The notes below the pieces were generated by a model that worked only from the letters and a program-made list of their open reading frames with translations, searched no databases and had not been told where the DNA came from. This document shows, piece after piece, positions 1-9,277 of a DNA stretch of 64,000 bases (position 1 is the stretch's first letter; every line of letters starts with the position of its first letter). A program made the position numbers and the translations under genes. The stretch is from Bacillota bacterium (lineage in GTDB: Bacteria; Bacillota; Clostridia; Oscillospirales; Ruminococcaceae), in the NCBI GenBank assembly GCA_023440965.1, contig JAEZRC010000004.1:103501-167500 (forward strand), given 5' to 3'.

Positions 1-9
1 GAATGACAT

Positions 10-75
10 ATGAAAAGTGAGCGAATTGAAATTAACAAAATCCCTGCAATTTTATGGACTGAAAAACATATTTAA
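10..75 (+). pseudogene. Possible N-terminal fragment of an alpha/beta hydrolase
   Basis: A 21-codon frame opens with ATG and closes with TAA. Its peptide (MKSERIEINKIPAILWTEKH) resembles the opening strand of small Firmicute alpha/beta hydrolases, which commonly begin with an 'INGIPAILWG'-like segment. Nothing downstream continues the hydrolase, so if real it is a truncated remnant left upstream of the GrpB-family gene. The resemblance is short and from memory; it could be chance. Confidence 0.3.
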
Positions 76-113
76 AAGCGGTGTTTATTACTTTATTAGG
101 GAAAGAGGATGTT

Positions 114-695
114 ATGGGAAAACAACTTTCTGAAATGAGTTTAGAAAAACTATGGCACCTCTTCCCTATATATCTAACTGAACATAAACATTATTGGAAT
201 GATTGGTTTTATGATGAAGAAAAACAATTAAAACAAATACTTTCTATGTCACAAATTGTTCGTATAAGCCACATTGGAAGCACAGCTATTAATAGTATAC
301 GTGCAAAGCCAATTATTGATATATTAGTTGAAATAGCAAATGATATTGATTTTCAATATATAAAGTGTATACTTATTGCTAATGAATATATTTGCATGGT
401 AGAAGATAAAGATAGAATGTCATTCAATAAAGGTTACACTCCTGACGGTTTTGCCCAAAAAGTATTTCACTTGCATTTTAGGCGAATTGGTGATAATGAC
501 GAGTTGTATTTTAGAGATTTTTTAAAATCAAATCCGCTTGTTGCACAAAAGTATGAAAAATTAAAATTAGATTTGTGGAAGCAATATGAATTTAATCGTG
601 ATGCATATACGGAAAGCAAAACAGACTATATAAAGAAATATACTCAAAAGGCAAGAGTACTATACAATGGTAGATATGATTATAAGGAGAAATAA
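114..695 (+). CDS. GrpB-family nucleotidyltransferase-fold protein (UPF0157)
   Basis: The product has about 193 residues and matches the GrpB/UPF0157 family. This family has the nucleotidyltransferase fold and was first named from a glutamate-rich region near a dephospho-CoA kinase gene; its substrate is not established. The diagnostic segment is 'HIGSTAINSIRAKPIIDILVEI' split around residues 50-72: a G-S-T motif followed by K-P-I-I-D-I, the usual pairing of loop and acidic metal-binding strand. A second family signature, a 'FHLHFRR' stretch, lies near residue 120. I chose the ATG at 114 over an in-frame upstream start because an AAAGAGG ribosome site lies just before it. The stop overlaps the following methyltransferase start by one base, so the two are probably co-translated. 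Confidence 0.85.
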   Translation: MGKQLSEMSLEKLWHLFPIYLTEHKHYWNDWFYDEEKQLKQILSMSQIVRISHIGSTAINSIRAKPIIDILVEIANDIDFQYIKCILIANEYICMVEDKDRMSFNKGYTPDGFAQKVFHLHFRRIGDNDELYFRDFLKSNPLVAQKYEKLKLDLWKQYEFNRDAYTESKTDYIKKYTQKARVLYNGRYDYKEK

Positions 696-1492
696 TGAAA
701 AGCATTATTAAAAGCAAGGACAATGCCAATATAAAGCTTTACAGTAAACTACTGACATCAAAAAAAACGCGTAATGAGCATAATATGTTTACACTTGAAG
801 GTGCAAGAATTATTATAGATGCTGTCAACGAAAATTCAGAGCTTTACTGTGTGTTTTTAACTGAGAGTGCTGCAGAAAAATACAGTGAAGCATTGGATTT
901 GCTTAACGAGAAAATTCCTGAGAGAAGCATATTTTATATATCAGACGAGCTTTCTCAAAAGCTTTCTGATACTTCAACCCCACAGGGAATATATGCGATT
1001 GTGCAAAAACTTGACAAAAACAATTACGCTGATAAAATATTAACTGATGGAAAATATATTGTCCTTAACAATCTTCAGGATCCTGGCAATATCGGAACAA
1101 TTATCCGCAGCGCAGATGCTGTCGGAATAAACGGAATATTTCTGACCGATGATTGCTGCGATATTTACAACCCTAAGCTTATTCGCTCGACAATGGGTTC
1201 ACTATTTAGAATGAATATATGGGCTGATATTTCTATTGAAGAATTTTTTGTGCTTGCAAAAGAAAAGAAAATTAAAACCTTTGCCGCTGTCATTGATGCT
1301 GATGCAATATCACTTACCGACAGTGATTTTACAGGTGCGTGTGCAGTTGTAATCGGTAATGAGGGTAATGGACTTCCACAAGACGTAACAAACAAATGTG
1401 ATAAAAAACTTACTATTAAAATGCAAGGTAACATTAATTCACTTAATGCTGCAATGGCTACGGGAATAATTATGTGGGAAATGCTCAAATAG
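695..1492 (+). CDS. TrmH/SpoU-family RNA 2'-O-methyltransferase
   Basis: A SPOUT-class methyltransferase of 265 residues that uses S-adenosylmethionine to methylate ribose 2'-OH groups of tRNA or rRNA. Residues 1-105 form the L30e-like substrate-binding domain. The catalytic domain shows all three SpoU motifs: N-L-Q-D-P-G-N-I-G-T-I-I-R-S-A (about 126-140), I-G-N-E-G-N-G-L (about 219-226) and S-L-N-A-A-M-A-T-G near the C-terminus, which form the trefoil-knot cofactor pocket. The size and N-terminal domain fit the RlmB/YsgA-like group, but the RNA target cannot be decided from sequence. It is followed after 14 bases by the dprA start, with dprA's ribosome site just past this gene's stop. Confidence 0.93.
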   Translation: MKSIIKSKDNANIKLYSKLLTSKKTRNEHNMFTLEGARIIIDAVNENSELYCVFLTESAAEKYSEALDLLNEKIPERSIFYISDELSQKLSDTSTPQGIYAIVQKLDKNNYADKILTDGKYIVLNNLQDPGNIGTIIRSADAVGINGIFLTDDCCDIYNPKLIRSTMGSLFRMNIWADISIEEFFVLAKEKKIKTFAAVIDADAISLTDSDFTGACAVVIGNEGNGLPQDVTNKCDKKLTIKMQGNINSLNAAMATGIIMWEMLK

Positions 1493-1506
1493 TAAGGAGG
1501 ATTTCA

Positions 1507-2712
1507 TTGGACAATCTAAAGTACTGGGTCTGGGTTGCACAGGTTTTTGGCCCTGCAAACCATAGATTCTGGGATGTCACTAAAGAATATAATGAAATTG
1601 AAGCAATTTATGCCGCACTTAAAAACGGAGAGATAAAATGTCTTTCTGAAAAGGAAAAACAATCAGTAAGAACAACTCATATTGAACAATCTGAAAAGAT
1701 AATTGAATATTGTTATAAAAATGATATGAGAATAATATCATTCGAGGATGATGAATTCCCATCAAGATTAAGAGAAATTTATAATCCACCTACAATACTA
1801 TTCTGTTACGGTGAATTAAGCTACATTGATGATGACGTTGTTCTTGGAGTAGTCGGCGCTAGAGAACCTTCTGAATATGGTATTAAGGTTGCTGAAAATA
1901 TTTGCACTGAGCTTTCGAAGGTTGGTACAGTGCTTGTTAGTGGCTTTGCTTACGGAATTGCTTCAATAGCGCACAAATGTGCATTGAAGCATAGCAAAAC
2001 TGTTGCAGTGCTTGGCTGTGGACTTGATTATGACTACCCAGCAGAAAATGCAAAGCTAAAAAGAGTTCTTGCTAAAAACGGTGCTGTAATAAGCGAGTAT
2101 TTCCCGGGGACAAAACCTTTTTACGATAATTTTAAACAAAGGAACCGTCTTATTTCAGGATTAAGCCTTGGGGTGCTTGTTGTTGAGGCTTCCTCGAAAA
2201 GTGGCTCACTTAATACCGCAAGTCACGCTCTTGCACAAGGTAAGGACATTTTCTGTATCCCACCGCACGATATTTTTAATGAGAAGTTTTCAGGTGTTGC
2301 GGGGCTTTTAAGGGACGGAGCAATTCCTGTTTTTAGTCATCTTGATATTCTGTATGAATATTTTGATAATTTCTCACATAAATCAAATGATATTAAGGCT
2401 TTTGAAAATATATTTATAAAAAGCACAGAAGTGCCTGAAATCACCCAGCCAAAAGAAAGAAGAAAAAGAGCTGTCGCAAAAATAAAAGTTTCAGAACCAC
2501 AGCAGATTAATGAAGAAGTATCTAAAGCAGATTTATCTTCGCTTGACGGAACAAAACGCCGTATTACAGAGTTATTAGCTGATGGAACATTACTCGCTGA
2601 TGAAATATCTCAGTCATTGGATATGGATATTTCTCAGGTACTGTCAGAGCTTACTGAGCTTGAGCTTGATGGCTATATTAAAGCACTTGCAGGGAAGAGA
2701 TATTCCCTTTGA
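1507..2712 (+). CDS. dprA: DNA-processing protein DprA (Smf)
   Basis: DprA loads RecA onto incoming single-stranded DNA during natural transformation and protects it in the cytoplasm. The 401-residue product has the extended Rossmann fold core (V-V-G-A-R-E-P-S-E-Y-G, then V-S-G-F-A-Y-G-I-A-S-I-A-H and P-P-H-D-I-F) and a C-terminal winged-helix domain (final 55 residues, 'RRITELLADGTLLADEISQ'). I set the start at TTG 1507 because a perfect AAGGAGG (1494-1500) lies six bases before it; an in-frame ATG at 1474 would place that site inside the gene and overlap the methyltransferase. The order dprA-topA-trmFO is a common Firmicute arrangement. No other competence genes occur in the window, so the gene alone does not show that the strain is transformable. 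Confidence 0.95.
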   Translation: MDNLKYWVWVAQVFGPANHRFWDVTKEYNEIEAIYAALKNGEIKCLSEKEKQSVRTTHIEQSEKIIEYCYKNDMRIISFEDDEFPSRLREIYNPPTILFCYGELSYIDDDVVLGVVGAREPSEYGIKVAENICTELSKVGTVLVSGFAYGIASIAHKCALKHSKTVAVLGCGLDYDYPAENAKLKRVLAKNGAVISEYFPGTKPFYDNFKQRNRLISGLSLGVLVVEASSKSGSLNTASHALAQGKDIFCIPPHDIFNEKFSGVAGLLRDGAIPVFSHLDILYEYFDNFSHKSNDIKAFENIFIKSTEVPEITQPKERRKRAVAKIKVSEPQQINEEVSKADLSSLDGTKRRITELLADGTLLADEISQSLDMDISQVLSELTELELDGYIKALAGKRYSL

Positions 2713-2737
2713 ATAAATACACAAGAATGGAGATACT

Positions 2738-4819
2738 ATGTCAAATTTAGTTATAGTTGAGTCGCCTGCCAAGGCAAAAACAATAAAGAAATATCTCGGT
2801 GACAACTTTGAAGTAATCGCTTCAATGGGGCATATCCGTGATCTTCCAAAATCTAAAATTGGTGTAGATATTGAAAATGACTTTACACCTCAATATATAG
2901 AAATTAAAGGTAAGGAAGAACTCATCAAAAACCTTAAGAAACAGGCAAAGAAAAGCGATTATGTTTATCTTGCAACTGACCCCGACCGTGAGGGAGAGGC
3001 AATTTCTTGGCACTTAGCACAAATGCTCGGGCTTGACGTAGCCGATAAGAATAGAGTTACTTTCAATGAAATAACTAAAACAGGTGTTAAGGCTGGTATG
3101 GATCAGCCACGTGAAATTGATTTATATCTCGTTAATGCTCAGCAGGCTCGCCGAATTCTTGATAGAATTGTTGGATATAAATTAAGTCCGTTCTTGTGGA
3201 AAAAGGTAAGACGTGGCTTGTCTGCAGGACGAGTTCAGTCTGTTGCTGTTCGAATTATTGTTGACAGAGAAAATGAAATCCGCGAGTTTGTTTCACAGGA
3301 ATACTGGTCTATTGATGCAAAACTCACAGCACCAGGAAGCAGAAAAGTCTTCCCTGCAAAATTAACAGGTATTAATGGCAAAAAGGTTGATGTAAACTCA
3401 AAGGAAGATGCAGACAAGATTCTTGCTTCTCTTGAGCACGCTCCTTTTGTTGTAACAGGAGTCAAAAAAAGTGTCCACAAGAAATCACCAGCACCACCTT
3501 TTACAACTTCCACTTTGCAACAGGAAGCTTCACGTCGTCTTGGTTTTCAGGCAAGAAGAACAATGAAGGCTGCGCAGGAACTTTATGAAGGTATTGACGT
3601 TGCTGGAATGGGTGCAGTAGGTCTTATAACCTATATGAGAACAGATTCACTGAGAATTTCAGAAGAAGCACGAACAGCTGCATATAAATACGTCAGTGAA
3701 AAGTATGGGGATAATTATCTCCCTGAAAAACCTAATTTCTATAAATCAAAATCAAACTCACAGGACGCTCACGAAGCTATCCGTCCGTCTTTGCCTGAGC
3801 TTACACCAGAGCGTGTAAAGCAAAGTTTATCATCAGACCAGTACAAGTTATATAAGCTTATATGGGAACGCTTTATAGCAAGTCAGATGGCAAAAGCTCT
3901 CCATGATACTGTATCAGTTGATATTCTTGCTAATGACTGCAACTTTAAAGCATCAGGCTATTCAGTGAAATTTGATGGTTATACAGTTGTATATGAGGAG
4001 TCAAAGGACGAAAATGCAGAGGACAACAGTGTTCTCCCTGAAATTACTAAGGATGATATTCTCAAGGTAAAATCTCTTGATGGTAATCAGCATTTTACTC
4101 AGCCGCCTGCAAGATATACTGAAGCTTCACTTATCAAAGCACTTGAAGAAAACGGTATCGGACGACCAAGTACCTATGCGCCGACAATCACAACAATTAT
4201 CGCAAGAAATTACGTTGAACGTGACGGCAAGCAGCTAAAACCAACCGCTCTGGGTGAAGTTACAACAGAATTAATGAAGGAACATTTCTACCGCATAGTT
4301 GATGTAAAATTCACTGCAGGAATGGAAAATAGCCTTGATGATGTTGAAGTTGGCAAAAAGCAATGGGTGGAAACCTTAAAGGAATTCTATTCCGACTTTG
4401 ATAAAACCCTAAAAACAGCAGAAGAAGCAATGGAGGGTAAGCGAGTTAAAGTCCCTGATGAGGAAACTGATATAATATGCGAAGAATGTGGCCGTAAGAT
4501 GGTTATTAAAATCGGTAGATTTGGGAAATTCCTTGCTTGCCCAGGTTTCCCTGAATGTAAGAACACAAAGAAAATTGTTCAGGAAACTGGCGGACTATGC
4601 CCGTTCTGCGGTAAAAAAGTATTGCAGAAAAAATCCAAAAAGGGAAAGAAATATTTTGGCTGTGAGGACAACCCGAATTGTAGCTTTATGACCTGGGATA
4701 CCCCTGTCGCTGAAAAATGCCCTCGTTGTGGTTCAACATTATTCCAGAAGGGCGGAAAATCAGGAAAATTAATATGCCACAAGGAAGGCTGTGGCTTTGA
4801 GAAAGAGTTAAGTAAATAA
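2738..4819 (+). CDS. topA: DNA topoisomerase I (type IA)
   Basis: This enzyme relaxes negatively supercoiled DNA by single-strand cleavage and passage. The 693-residue protein starts with a Toprim domain (V-E-S-P-A-K-A-K-T-I at residues 6-15; the Mg-binding A-T-D-P-D-R-E-G-E-A near 80). The catalytic tyrosine sits in Y-M-R-T-D-S, about residue 300. Three C-terminal zinc ribbons follow from about residue 577: C-E-E-C...C-P-G-F-P-E-C, C-P-F-C...C-E-D-N-P-N-C and C-P-R-C...C-H-K-E-G-C. Length and architecture are typical of Firmicute TopA. The final base of its stop codon is the first base of the trmFO start, so the pair is translationally coupled. Confidence 0.97.
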   Translation: MSNLVIVESPAKAKTIKKYLGDNFEVIASMGHIRDLPKSKIGVDIENDFTPQYIEIKGKEELIKNLKKQAKKSDYVYLATDPDREGEAISWHLAQMLGLDVADKNRVTFNEITKTGVKAGMDQPREIDLYLVNAQQARRILDRIVGYKLSPFLWKKVRRGLSAGRVQSVAVRIIVDRENEIREFVSQEYWSIDAKLTAPGSRKVFPAKLTGINGKKVDVNSKEDADKILASLEHAPFVVTGVKKSVHKKSPAPPFTTSTLQQEASRRLGFQARRTMKAAQELYEGIDVAGMGAVGLITYMRTDSLRISEEARTAAYKYVSEKYGDNYLPEKPNFYKSKSNSQDAHEAIRPSLPELTPERVKQSLSSDQYKLYKLIWERFIASQMAKALHDTVSVDILANDCNFKASGYSVKFDGYTVVYEESKDENAEDNSVLPEITKDDILKVKSLDGNQHFTQPPARYTEASLIKALEENGIGRPSTYAPTITTIIARNYVERDGKQLKPTALGEVTTELMKEHFYRIVDVKFTAGMENSLDDVEVGKKQWVETLKEFYSDFDKTLKTAEEAMEGKRVKVPDEETDIICEECGRKMVIKIGRFGKFLACPGFPECKNTKKIVQETGGLCPFCGKKVLQKKSKKGKKYFGCEDNPNCSFMTWDTPVAEKCPRCGSTLFQKGGKSGKLICHKEGCGFEKELSK

Positions 4820-6135
4820 TGGTAGTAAAAGTAATCGGTGCAGGTCTTGCCGGTTGTGAAGCAGCATGGCAGCTTGCAAATCATAATATAGATGTTGAGC
4901 TTTATGAAATGAAGCCTGTGAAGTATTCACCAGCCCATTCTTATAAAGGTTTTGCGGAGCTTGTATGCTCAAATTCCCTTAAGGCAGCGCGAATTGACTC
5001 AGCTGCAGGAATGCTTAAGGAAGAAATGCGTCGTCTTGGTTCACTAACAATGGAATGTGCCGCACAGACAAGTGTTTCTGCTGGCGGAGCATTAGCAGTC
5101 GATAGAGAAAAATTTTCTGATATGGTTACAGAAAAAATTAAAAGTCATCCTCGAATAAAAATTTTTACAGAAGAAATTGATAATATTTCCGATGGATATG
5201 TTATAATAGCAACAGGCCCTCTTACATCCGGCAATCTTGCACAAAGTATAACAGATAAATGTGGTAGTTATCTTAGTTTTTTTGATGCTGCTGCACCAAT
5301 CGTAACATATGAAAGCCTTGACAAAGATCTAGTATTCTTTGCATCACGTTATGGTAAGGGCGAGGCCGATTATATTAATTGCCCAATGAACAAGAAAGAA
5401 TACCTTGCTTTTTATAATGAGCTTATTAACGCTGAGTCAGCCCCACTTAAGGAATTTGATAAGCAAAGCTTTAAGGTTTATGAAGGTTGTATGCCTATTG
5501 AAGTCCTTGCGAAACGTGGTGAGGACACTATGCGTTTTGGACCATTAAAACCAGTTGGGCTAACAGATCCTCGTACTGGCAAGCGTCCGTACGCTGTTAT
5601 ACAGCTCCGTAAGGAAAATAACGATGGAACATTATACAATCTTGTCGGTTTTCAGACAAACCTTAAATTTGGTGAACAGAAACGAGTTTTCTCGCTTATC
5701 ACAGGACTCAAGGATGCTGAATTTGTGCGATACGGCGTAATGCATAGGAATTCATTTATTGATAGTCCAAGGCTTCTGGATGAGCATTTCTGCCTGAGAA
5801 AAGACGAAAAGATTTATTTTGCGGGACAGATAACAGGTGTTGAAGGTTATATTGAATCTGCTGCCAGTGGTATTATGGCTGGTCTGAACCTTGCAAGAAA
5901 GCTTAATAACCTTGAGCAGATTTCATTGCCGAAGGAAACTATGCTTGGTGCTTTATCAAAATATATTAGCGATGAAAGTGTGACAAGTTTTCAGCCAATG
6001 GGGAGTAATATGGGGATATTACCTGACTTGCCTGAAAGAATCAGAGATAAAAAGTTAAAATATCAAACTCTTGCAGAAAGAGGAATAAAAAATTTAATGA
6101 CAGTTTTGGAGGATGACAATGAACGTTTTTTATAA
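4819..6135 (+). CDS. trmFO: tRNA m5U54 methyltransferase TrmFO (folate- and FAD-dependent)
   Basis: TrmFO forms 5-methyluridine at position 54 of the tRNA T-loop with methylenetetrahydrofolate as carbon donor and FAD as cofactor. The 438-residue protein opens with the dinucleotide fold V-I-G-A-G-L-A-G-C-E-A-A. It keeps the two cysteines expected of the family, one in C-S-N-S-L-K-A near residue 52 and one in E-G-C-M-P-I-E near residue 223, as well as the G-F-Q-T-N-L-K-F-G-E-Q segment. Like other Firmicutes the organism appears to use this route rather than SAM-dependent TrmA. It directly follows topA, and its 3' end overlaps the next small gene. Confidence 0.96.
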   Translation: MVVKVIGAGLAGCEAAWQLANHNIDVELYEMKPVKYSPAHSYKGFAELVCSNSLKAARIDSAAGMLKEEMRRLGSLTMECAAQTSVSAGGALAVDREKFSDMVTEKIKSHPRIKIFTEEIDNISDGYVIIATGPLTSGNLAQSITDKCGSYLSFFDAAAPIVTYESLDKDLVFFASRYGKGEADYINCPMNKKEYLAFYNELINAESAPLKEFDKQSFKVYEGCMPIEVLAKRGEDTMRFGPLKPVGLTDPRTGKRPYAVIQLRKENNDGTLYNLVGFQTNLKFGEQKRVFSLITGLKDAEFVRYGVMHRNSFIDSPRLLDEHFCLRKDEKIYFAGQITGVEGYIESAASGIMAGLNLARKLNNLEQISLPKETMLGALSKYISDESVTSFQPMGSNMGILPDLPERIRDKKLKYQTLAERGIKNLMTVLEDDNERFL

Positions 6136-6520
6136 TACGATAGTTTTGGTTAAGGATATTGAGAAATCAAAGAAATTTTATACCGAGGTTTTAGGTTTGA
6201 AAATTGTTGAAGATTACGGGACGATTACTTCTTTTGAAAATCATTTTACAATTCATAACTCAAGAGCACTACTAAAAACTATTTTCAAGAAAAAGCCTCT
6301 ATTTAATTTACTAAGAGGAAAGCGTAATATTGATATTTATTTTGAAACTGACAATATTGAGCAACAGTATAATATCGTACTTAAAAGCGGAGCAAATATT
6401 ATACATGATATACAGGAACAAGCTTGGGGACAAAGGGTCTTCAGATTTTTTGATCCAGACAAGCATATTGTTGAAATTGGTGAACCATTGCATCTTGAAT
6501 ATTTAAAGAGAAATATTTAG
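6119..6520 (+). CDS. VOC (glyoxalase/bleomycin-resistance) superfamily protein
   Basis: A single-domain, about 133-residue member of the vicinal oxygen chelate superfamily. The N-terminal half has the usual 'I-V-L-V-K-D-I-E-K-S-K-K-F-Y-T-E-V-L-G-L' helix-strand pattern; the C-terminal half has 'F-F-D-P-D-K-H-I-V-E-I-G-E', where the last E matches a common metal ligand. The substrate is unknown: the superfamily covers glyoxalases, dioxygenases and antibiotic-binding proteins. I prefer the ATG at 6119, because GGAGG (6108-6112) is then six bases away; an ATG at 6113 would touch it. The start lies inside the trmFO 3' end, so it is probably expressed with it. Confidence 0.85.
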   Translation: MNVFYNTIVLVKDIEKSKKFYTEVLGLKIVEDYGTITSFENHFTIHNSRALLKTIFKKKPLFNLLRGKRNIDIYFETDNIEQQYNIVLKSGANIIHDIQEQAWGQRVFRFFDPDKHIVEIGEPLHLEYLKRNI

Positions 6521-6558
6521 TTAAATATGAAATTAGAATATAAAGGCAGGTAATGAAA

Positions 6559-7578
6559 ATGAAAATTATAGTTGATGCTTTTGGTGGAGACAATGCCCCT
6601 TTGGAAGTTTTAAAGGGAAGCGCAATGGCCGTTGAAAAGCTTGATAACGTTGAAGTCATACTTGTTGGTAATGAAGAAAAAATTAAGGAAACTGCATGGA
6701 AAAACAGTGTTTCTTTAAATGGAATAAAAATAAAACAAGCTCCTGATGTTATTGAAATATGTGATGAACCTACATCAATTCTTAAAGAAAAGTCAGAATG
6801 CTCAATGGCTGTCGGAATGAAAGCACTTGTTGATGGTGAGGGCGACGCTTTTGTCAGCGCTGGTAGCACAGGCGCACTTGTTGTCGGCTCAACATTCATA
6901 GTGAAACGTCTTAAAGGAATAAAAAGAGCTGCTCTTGCAACAATAATGCCAACAGCAAAAGCTCCAACAATGTTCCTTGACGTTGGTGCAAATGCAGATT
7001 GCCGCCCTGAAATGCTAACACAGTTTGGAATAATGGGTTCCTGTTATATGAATAAGATTATGGGTGTTAATAATCCAAGCGTAGGGCTTCTCAATATCGG
7101 CGCAGAAAAATCAAAAGGACGAGTTTTGGAGCTTGAAACATATGAACAGCTTGAAAAGGCACCTGTTAACTTTGTTGGAAATGTCGAAGCAAGAGAAATT
7201 CCAAAAGGTGAATGTTCAGTTATCGTAACAGACGGCTATACTGGTAATGTCGCTTTAAAGCTTTATGAAGGAATGGGGTCATTTTTTGGAAAGACTTTAA
7301 AGGATATATTGCTTTCAGGATTAAAGTCAAAAATTGCAGGAGTTCTTGTTCTTAAAAAGGTCAAAGCTTTTAAGAAGAAAATGGACTATTCAGAATATGG
7401 CGGAGCACCACTGCTTGGTACATCAAAGCCAGTAATAAAAGCACATGGCAGCTCAGATGCCAAGGCATTCTATAATGCAATTAGACAGGCTGATGCTTTT
7501 GCAAAAGCAAAGGTAATTGATGAAATATCAGCATCATTGACGGCAATGACAAAAAAATCAGCAGAAATAGCTGAATAA
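6559..7578 (+). CDS. plsX: Phosphate acyltransferase PlsX
   Basis: PlsX converts acyl-ACP and phosphate to acyl-phosphate, the acyl donor that PlsY uses to start phospholipid synthesis. The product (about 339 residues, full length) shows the family opening I-V-D-A-F-G-G-D-N-A-P, S-A-G-S-T-G-A-L near residue 97, and 'I-V-T-D-G-Y-T-G-N-V-A-L-K' near residue 222. ATG codons occur at 6553 and 6559; the second gives a normal distance from GGCAGG (6545-6550), so I use it. It is followed by rnc as in many Firmicutes, but acpP, which often sits between them, is absent here. Confidence 0.95.
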   Translation: MKIIVDAFGGDNAPLEVLKGSAMAVEKLDNVEVILVGNEEKIKETAWKNSVSLNGIKIKQAPDVIEICDEPTSILKEKSECSMAVGMKALVDGEGDAFVSAGSTGALVVGSTFIVKRLKGIKRAALATIMPTAKAPTMFLDVGANADCRPEMLTQFGIMGSCYMNKIMGVNNPSVGLLNIGAEKSKGRVLELETYEQLEKAPVNFVGNVEAREIPKGECSVIVTDGYTGNVALKLYEGMGSFFGKTLKDILLSGLKSKIAGVLVLKKVKAFKKKMDYSEYGGAPLLGTSKPVIKAHGSSDAKAFYNAIRQADAFAKAKVIDEISASLTAMTKKSAEIAE

Positions 7579-7602
7579 AATACTTGATAGAAGGTTAACA
7601 AG

Positions 7603-8286
7603 ATGAAAGAATTTCAAAGGATAATAGGTTATAACTACAAGAATGAGAAGCTTTTGTACGAAGCATTGTCCCATTCTTCCTTTGCAAATGAAAATAAAAA
7701 ATCAAGAAAAAGTAATGAAAGACTTGAATTTTTAGGCGATTCAGTTCTTTCAATCGTTGTGTCTGAGCATCTTTTTGAGCATTATCAGCACATGCCAGAG
7801 GGTGAACTCACAAGAATAAGAGCATCTCTCGTCTGCGAAAAATCATTGCACGAATTTGCACAGAAAATTCACCTTGGTGATTATATAATGCTTGGGAAAG
7901 GCGAAGAAAACACTGGCGGACGTGAACGCCCTTCCATTCTTGCGGATGCCTTTGAGGCAGTCATAGCTTCAATCTTCCTTGATGGTGGGCTTGAAAGTGC
8001 TCGAGAATTTATTATGAAATTTATTCCAGAAAATACAGCCGCAAAAGGTACTGTTACTTTCAATGATTATAAAACAATCCTTCAGGAAATTGTTCAGAAA
8101 AACCCTGAGGAAAAGGTTGATTATTGCCTTGTTAGTGAAAGAGGACCTGACCACGATAAAGCATTCACTGTTCAAGTTCAGCTTAACACAAATATAATCG
8201 GCGAAGGAACAGGAAAAAGTAAAAAGCAGGCTGAACAGATGGCAGCCAAGGAAGCTTTAGAATTGATGGGCTATGTCACACAGTAA
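7603..8286 (+). CDS. rnc: Ribonuclease III
   Basis: RNase III cuts double-stranded RNA and matures rRNA precursors. The 227-residue protein has the endonuclease domain signature N-E-R-L-E-F-L-G-D-S-V-L-S (around residues 39-51), with the catalytic acidic residues, and a second acidic cluster 'L-A-D-A-F-E-A-V-I-A'. A C-terminal double-stranded RNA-binding domain covers about residues 150-224 and ends with the K-K-Q-A-E-Q-M-A-A-K-E-A-L helix. The 3' end overlaps the following radical SAM gene by 14 bases. Its place upstream of smc and ftsY follows the classic Gram-positive rnc-smc-ftsY order. Confidence 0.96.
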   Translation: MKEFQRIIGYNYKNEKLLYEALSHSSFANENKKSRKSNERLEFLGDSVLSIVVSEHLFEHYQHMPEGELTRIRASLVCEKSLHEFAQKIHLGDYIMLGKGEENTGGRERPSILADAFEAVIASIFLDGGLESAREFIMKFIPENTAAKGTVTFNDYKTILQEIVQKNPEEKVDYCLVSERGPDHDKAFTVQVQLNTNIIGEGTGKSKKQAEQMAAKEALELMGYVTQ

Positions 8287-9277
8287 TATTTCAATTTTCA
8301 TACCACATATAGGATGCCCTAATAAGTGTAGTTTTTGTAATCAGAATAGTATTACAGGACAATGCGATGGCCCAGCGCCTTTTCAGGTCAAGGCTGTCTG
8401 CAAAAAAGCCTTTGCTGATATAAAGGATAAGCAGAATACTGAAATTGCTTTTTTCGGCGGTAGCTTTACAGCAATAGATAGGCAATATATGCTTGATCTG
8501 CTTGAGTGTGTACAGGAATTCATTGGTAAAGATAAATTTAAGGGTATTAGAATTTCAACCCGCCCAGACTGTATTAATGAGGAAGTTTTAAATATTCTGA
8601 AAAAGTATAGTGTCACCTCTATTGAGCTTGGTGCACAGAGTATGGATGACAATGTACTTTTTGAAAATGACAGAGGGCACACTTCTGATGATGTCAGAAA
8701 TGCCTCAAGGCTTATCAAAGCTTTCGGCTTTGAACTTGGACTTCAGATGATGGTTGGGTTATACAAAAGTACCCCCGAAAAAGACTTGAACACAGCTAAT
8801 GAAATTATAAAGTTGAAACCCGATACGGTGAGAATTTATCCCGTCGTAATTTTAGAGAGCACAAAACTGGGCAAGCTTTATAAAAAAGGCGAGTATAAAA
8901 CATACGAGCTTGATACAGCTGTTGATATTTGCTCACAGATGATTGAAATGTTCAACAATGCTGATATAAGAATTATTAAGCTTGGACTTCACGCTTCTGA
9001 GCTTGTTGAAGATCAGATGCTTGGCGGAATATATCACCCTGCATTAAGGGAATTATGCGATAACAGAATATTTTTAAATAAGATTATAACGCAGACACAA
9101 GAAAATAAAATATATAAGGTTTATGTCTCTTCATCGTCGCTTAGCAAGGCAATAGGTCAGAAAAGGCATAACCTAACTGAACTTGAGAGACTAGGAAGAA
9201 AAGTCAAAATTCTTCCTGACGCTACGCTTAAGGGCTATGTTGTAAAAATTATTGAGGAGGAAACGGCTTGTACTTAA
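8273..9277 (+). CDS. Radical SAM protein, Elp3-like
   Basis: A 334-residue radical S-adenosylmethionine enzyme. The [4Fe-4S] cluster motif is at residues 15-22: C-P-N-K-C-S-F-C, i.e. C-x3-C-x2-C. A glycine-rich A-F-F-G-G-S-F-T segment follows near residue 60, and 'I-S-T-R-P-D' near residue 98, both typical of the Elp3/HemN side of the superfamily. It lacks the GNAT domain of true Elp3, so the common annotation 'elongator protein 3-like' should not be read as proof of tRNA wobble-uridine modification. It is encoded between rnc and smc with overlaps on both sides (14 and 10 bases), a linkage seen in many Clostridia. Function is not known to me. Confidence 0.9.
   Translation: MSHSNISIFIPHIGCPNKCSFCNQNSITGQCDGPAPFQVKAVCKKAFADIKDKQNTEIAFFGGSFTAIDRQYMLDLLECVQEFIGKDKFKGIRISTRPDCINEEVLNILKKYSVTSIELGAQSMDDNVLFENDRGHTSDDVRNASRLIKAFGFELGLQMMVGLYKSTPEKDLNTANEIIKLKPDTVRIYPVVILESTKLGKLYKKGEYKTYELDTAVDICSQMIEMFNNADIRIIKLGLHASELVEDQMLGGIYHPALRELCDNRIFLNKIITQTQENKIYKVYVSSSSLSKAIGQKRHNLTELERLGRKVKILPDATLKGYVVKIIEEETACT

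Noticed and set aside
1165..1488. Minus-strand open frames within conserved plus-strand genes
   Set aside because: They mirror the codon pattern of the coding strand and lack ribosome sites or homology.
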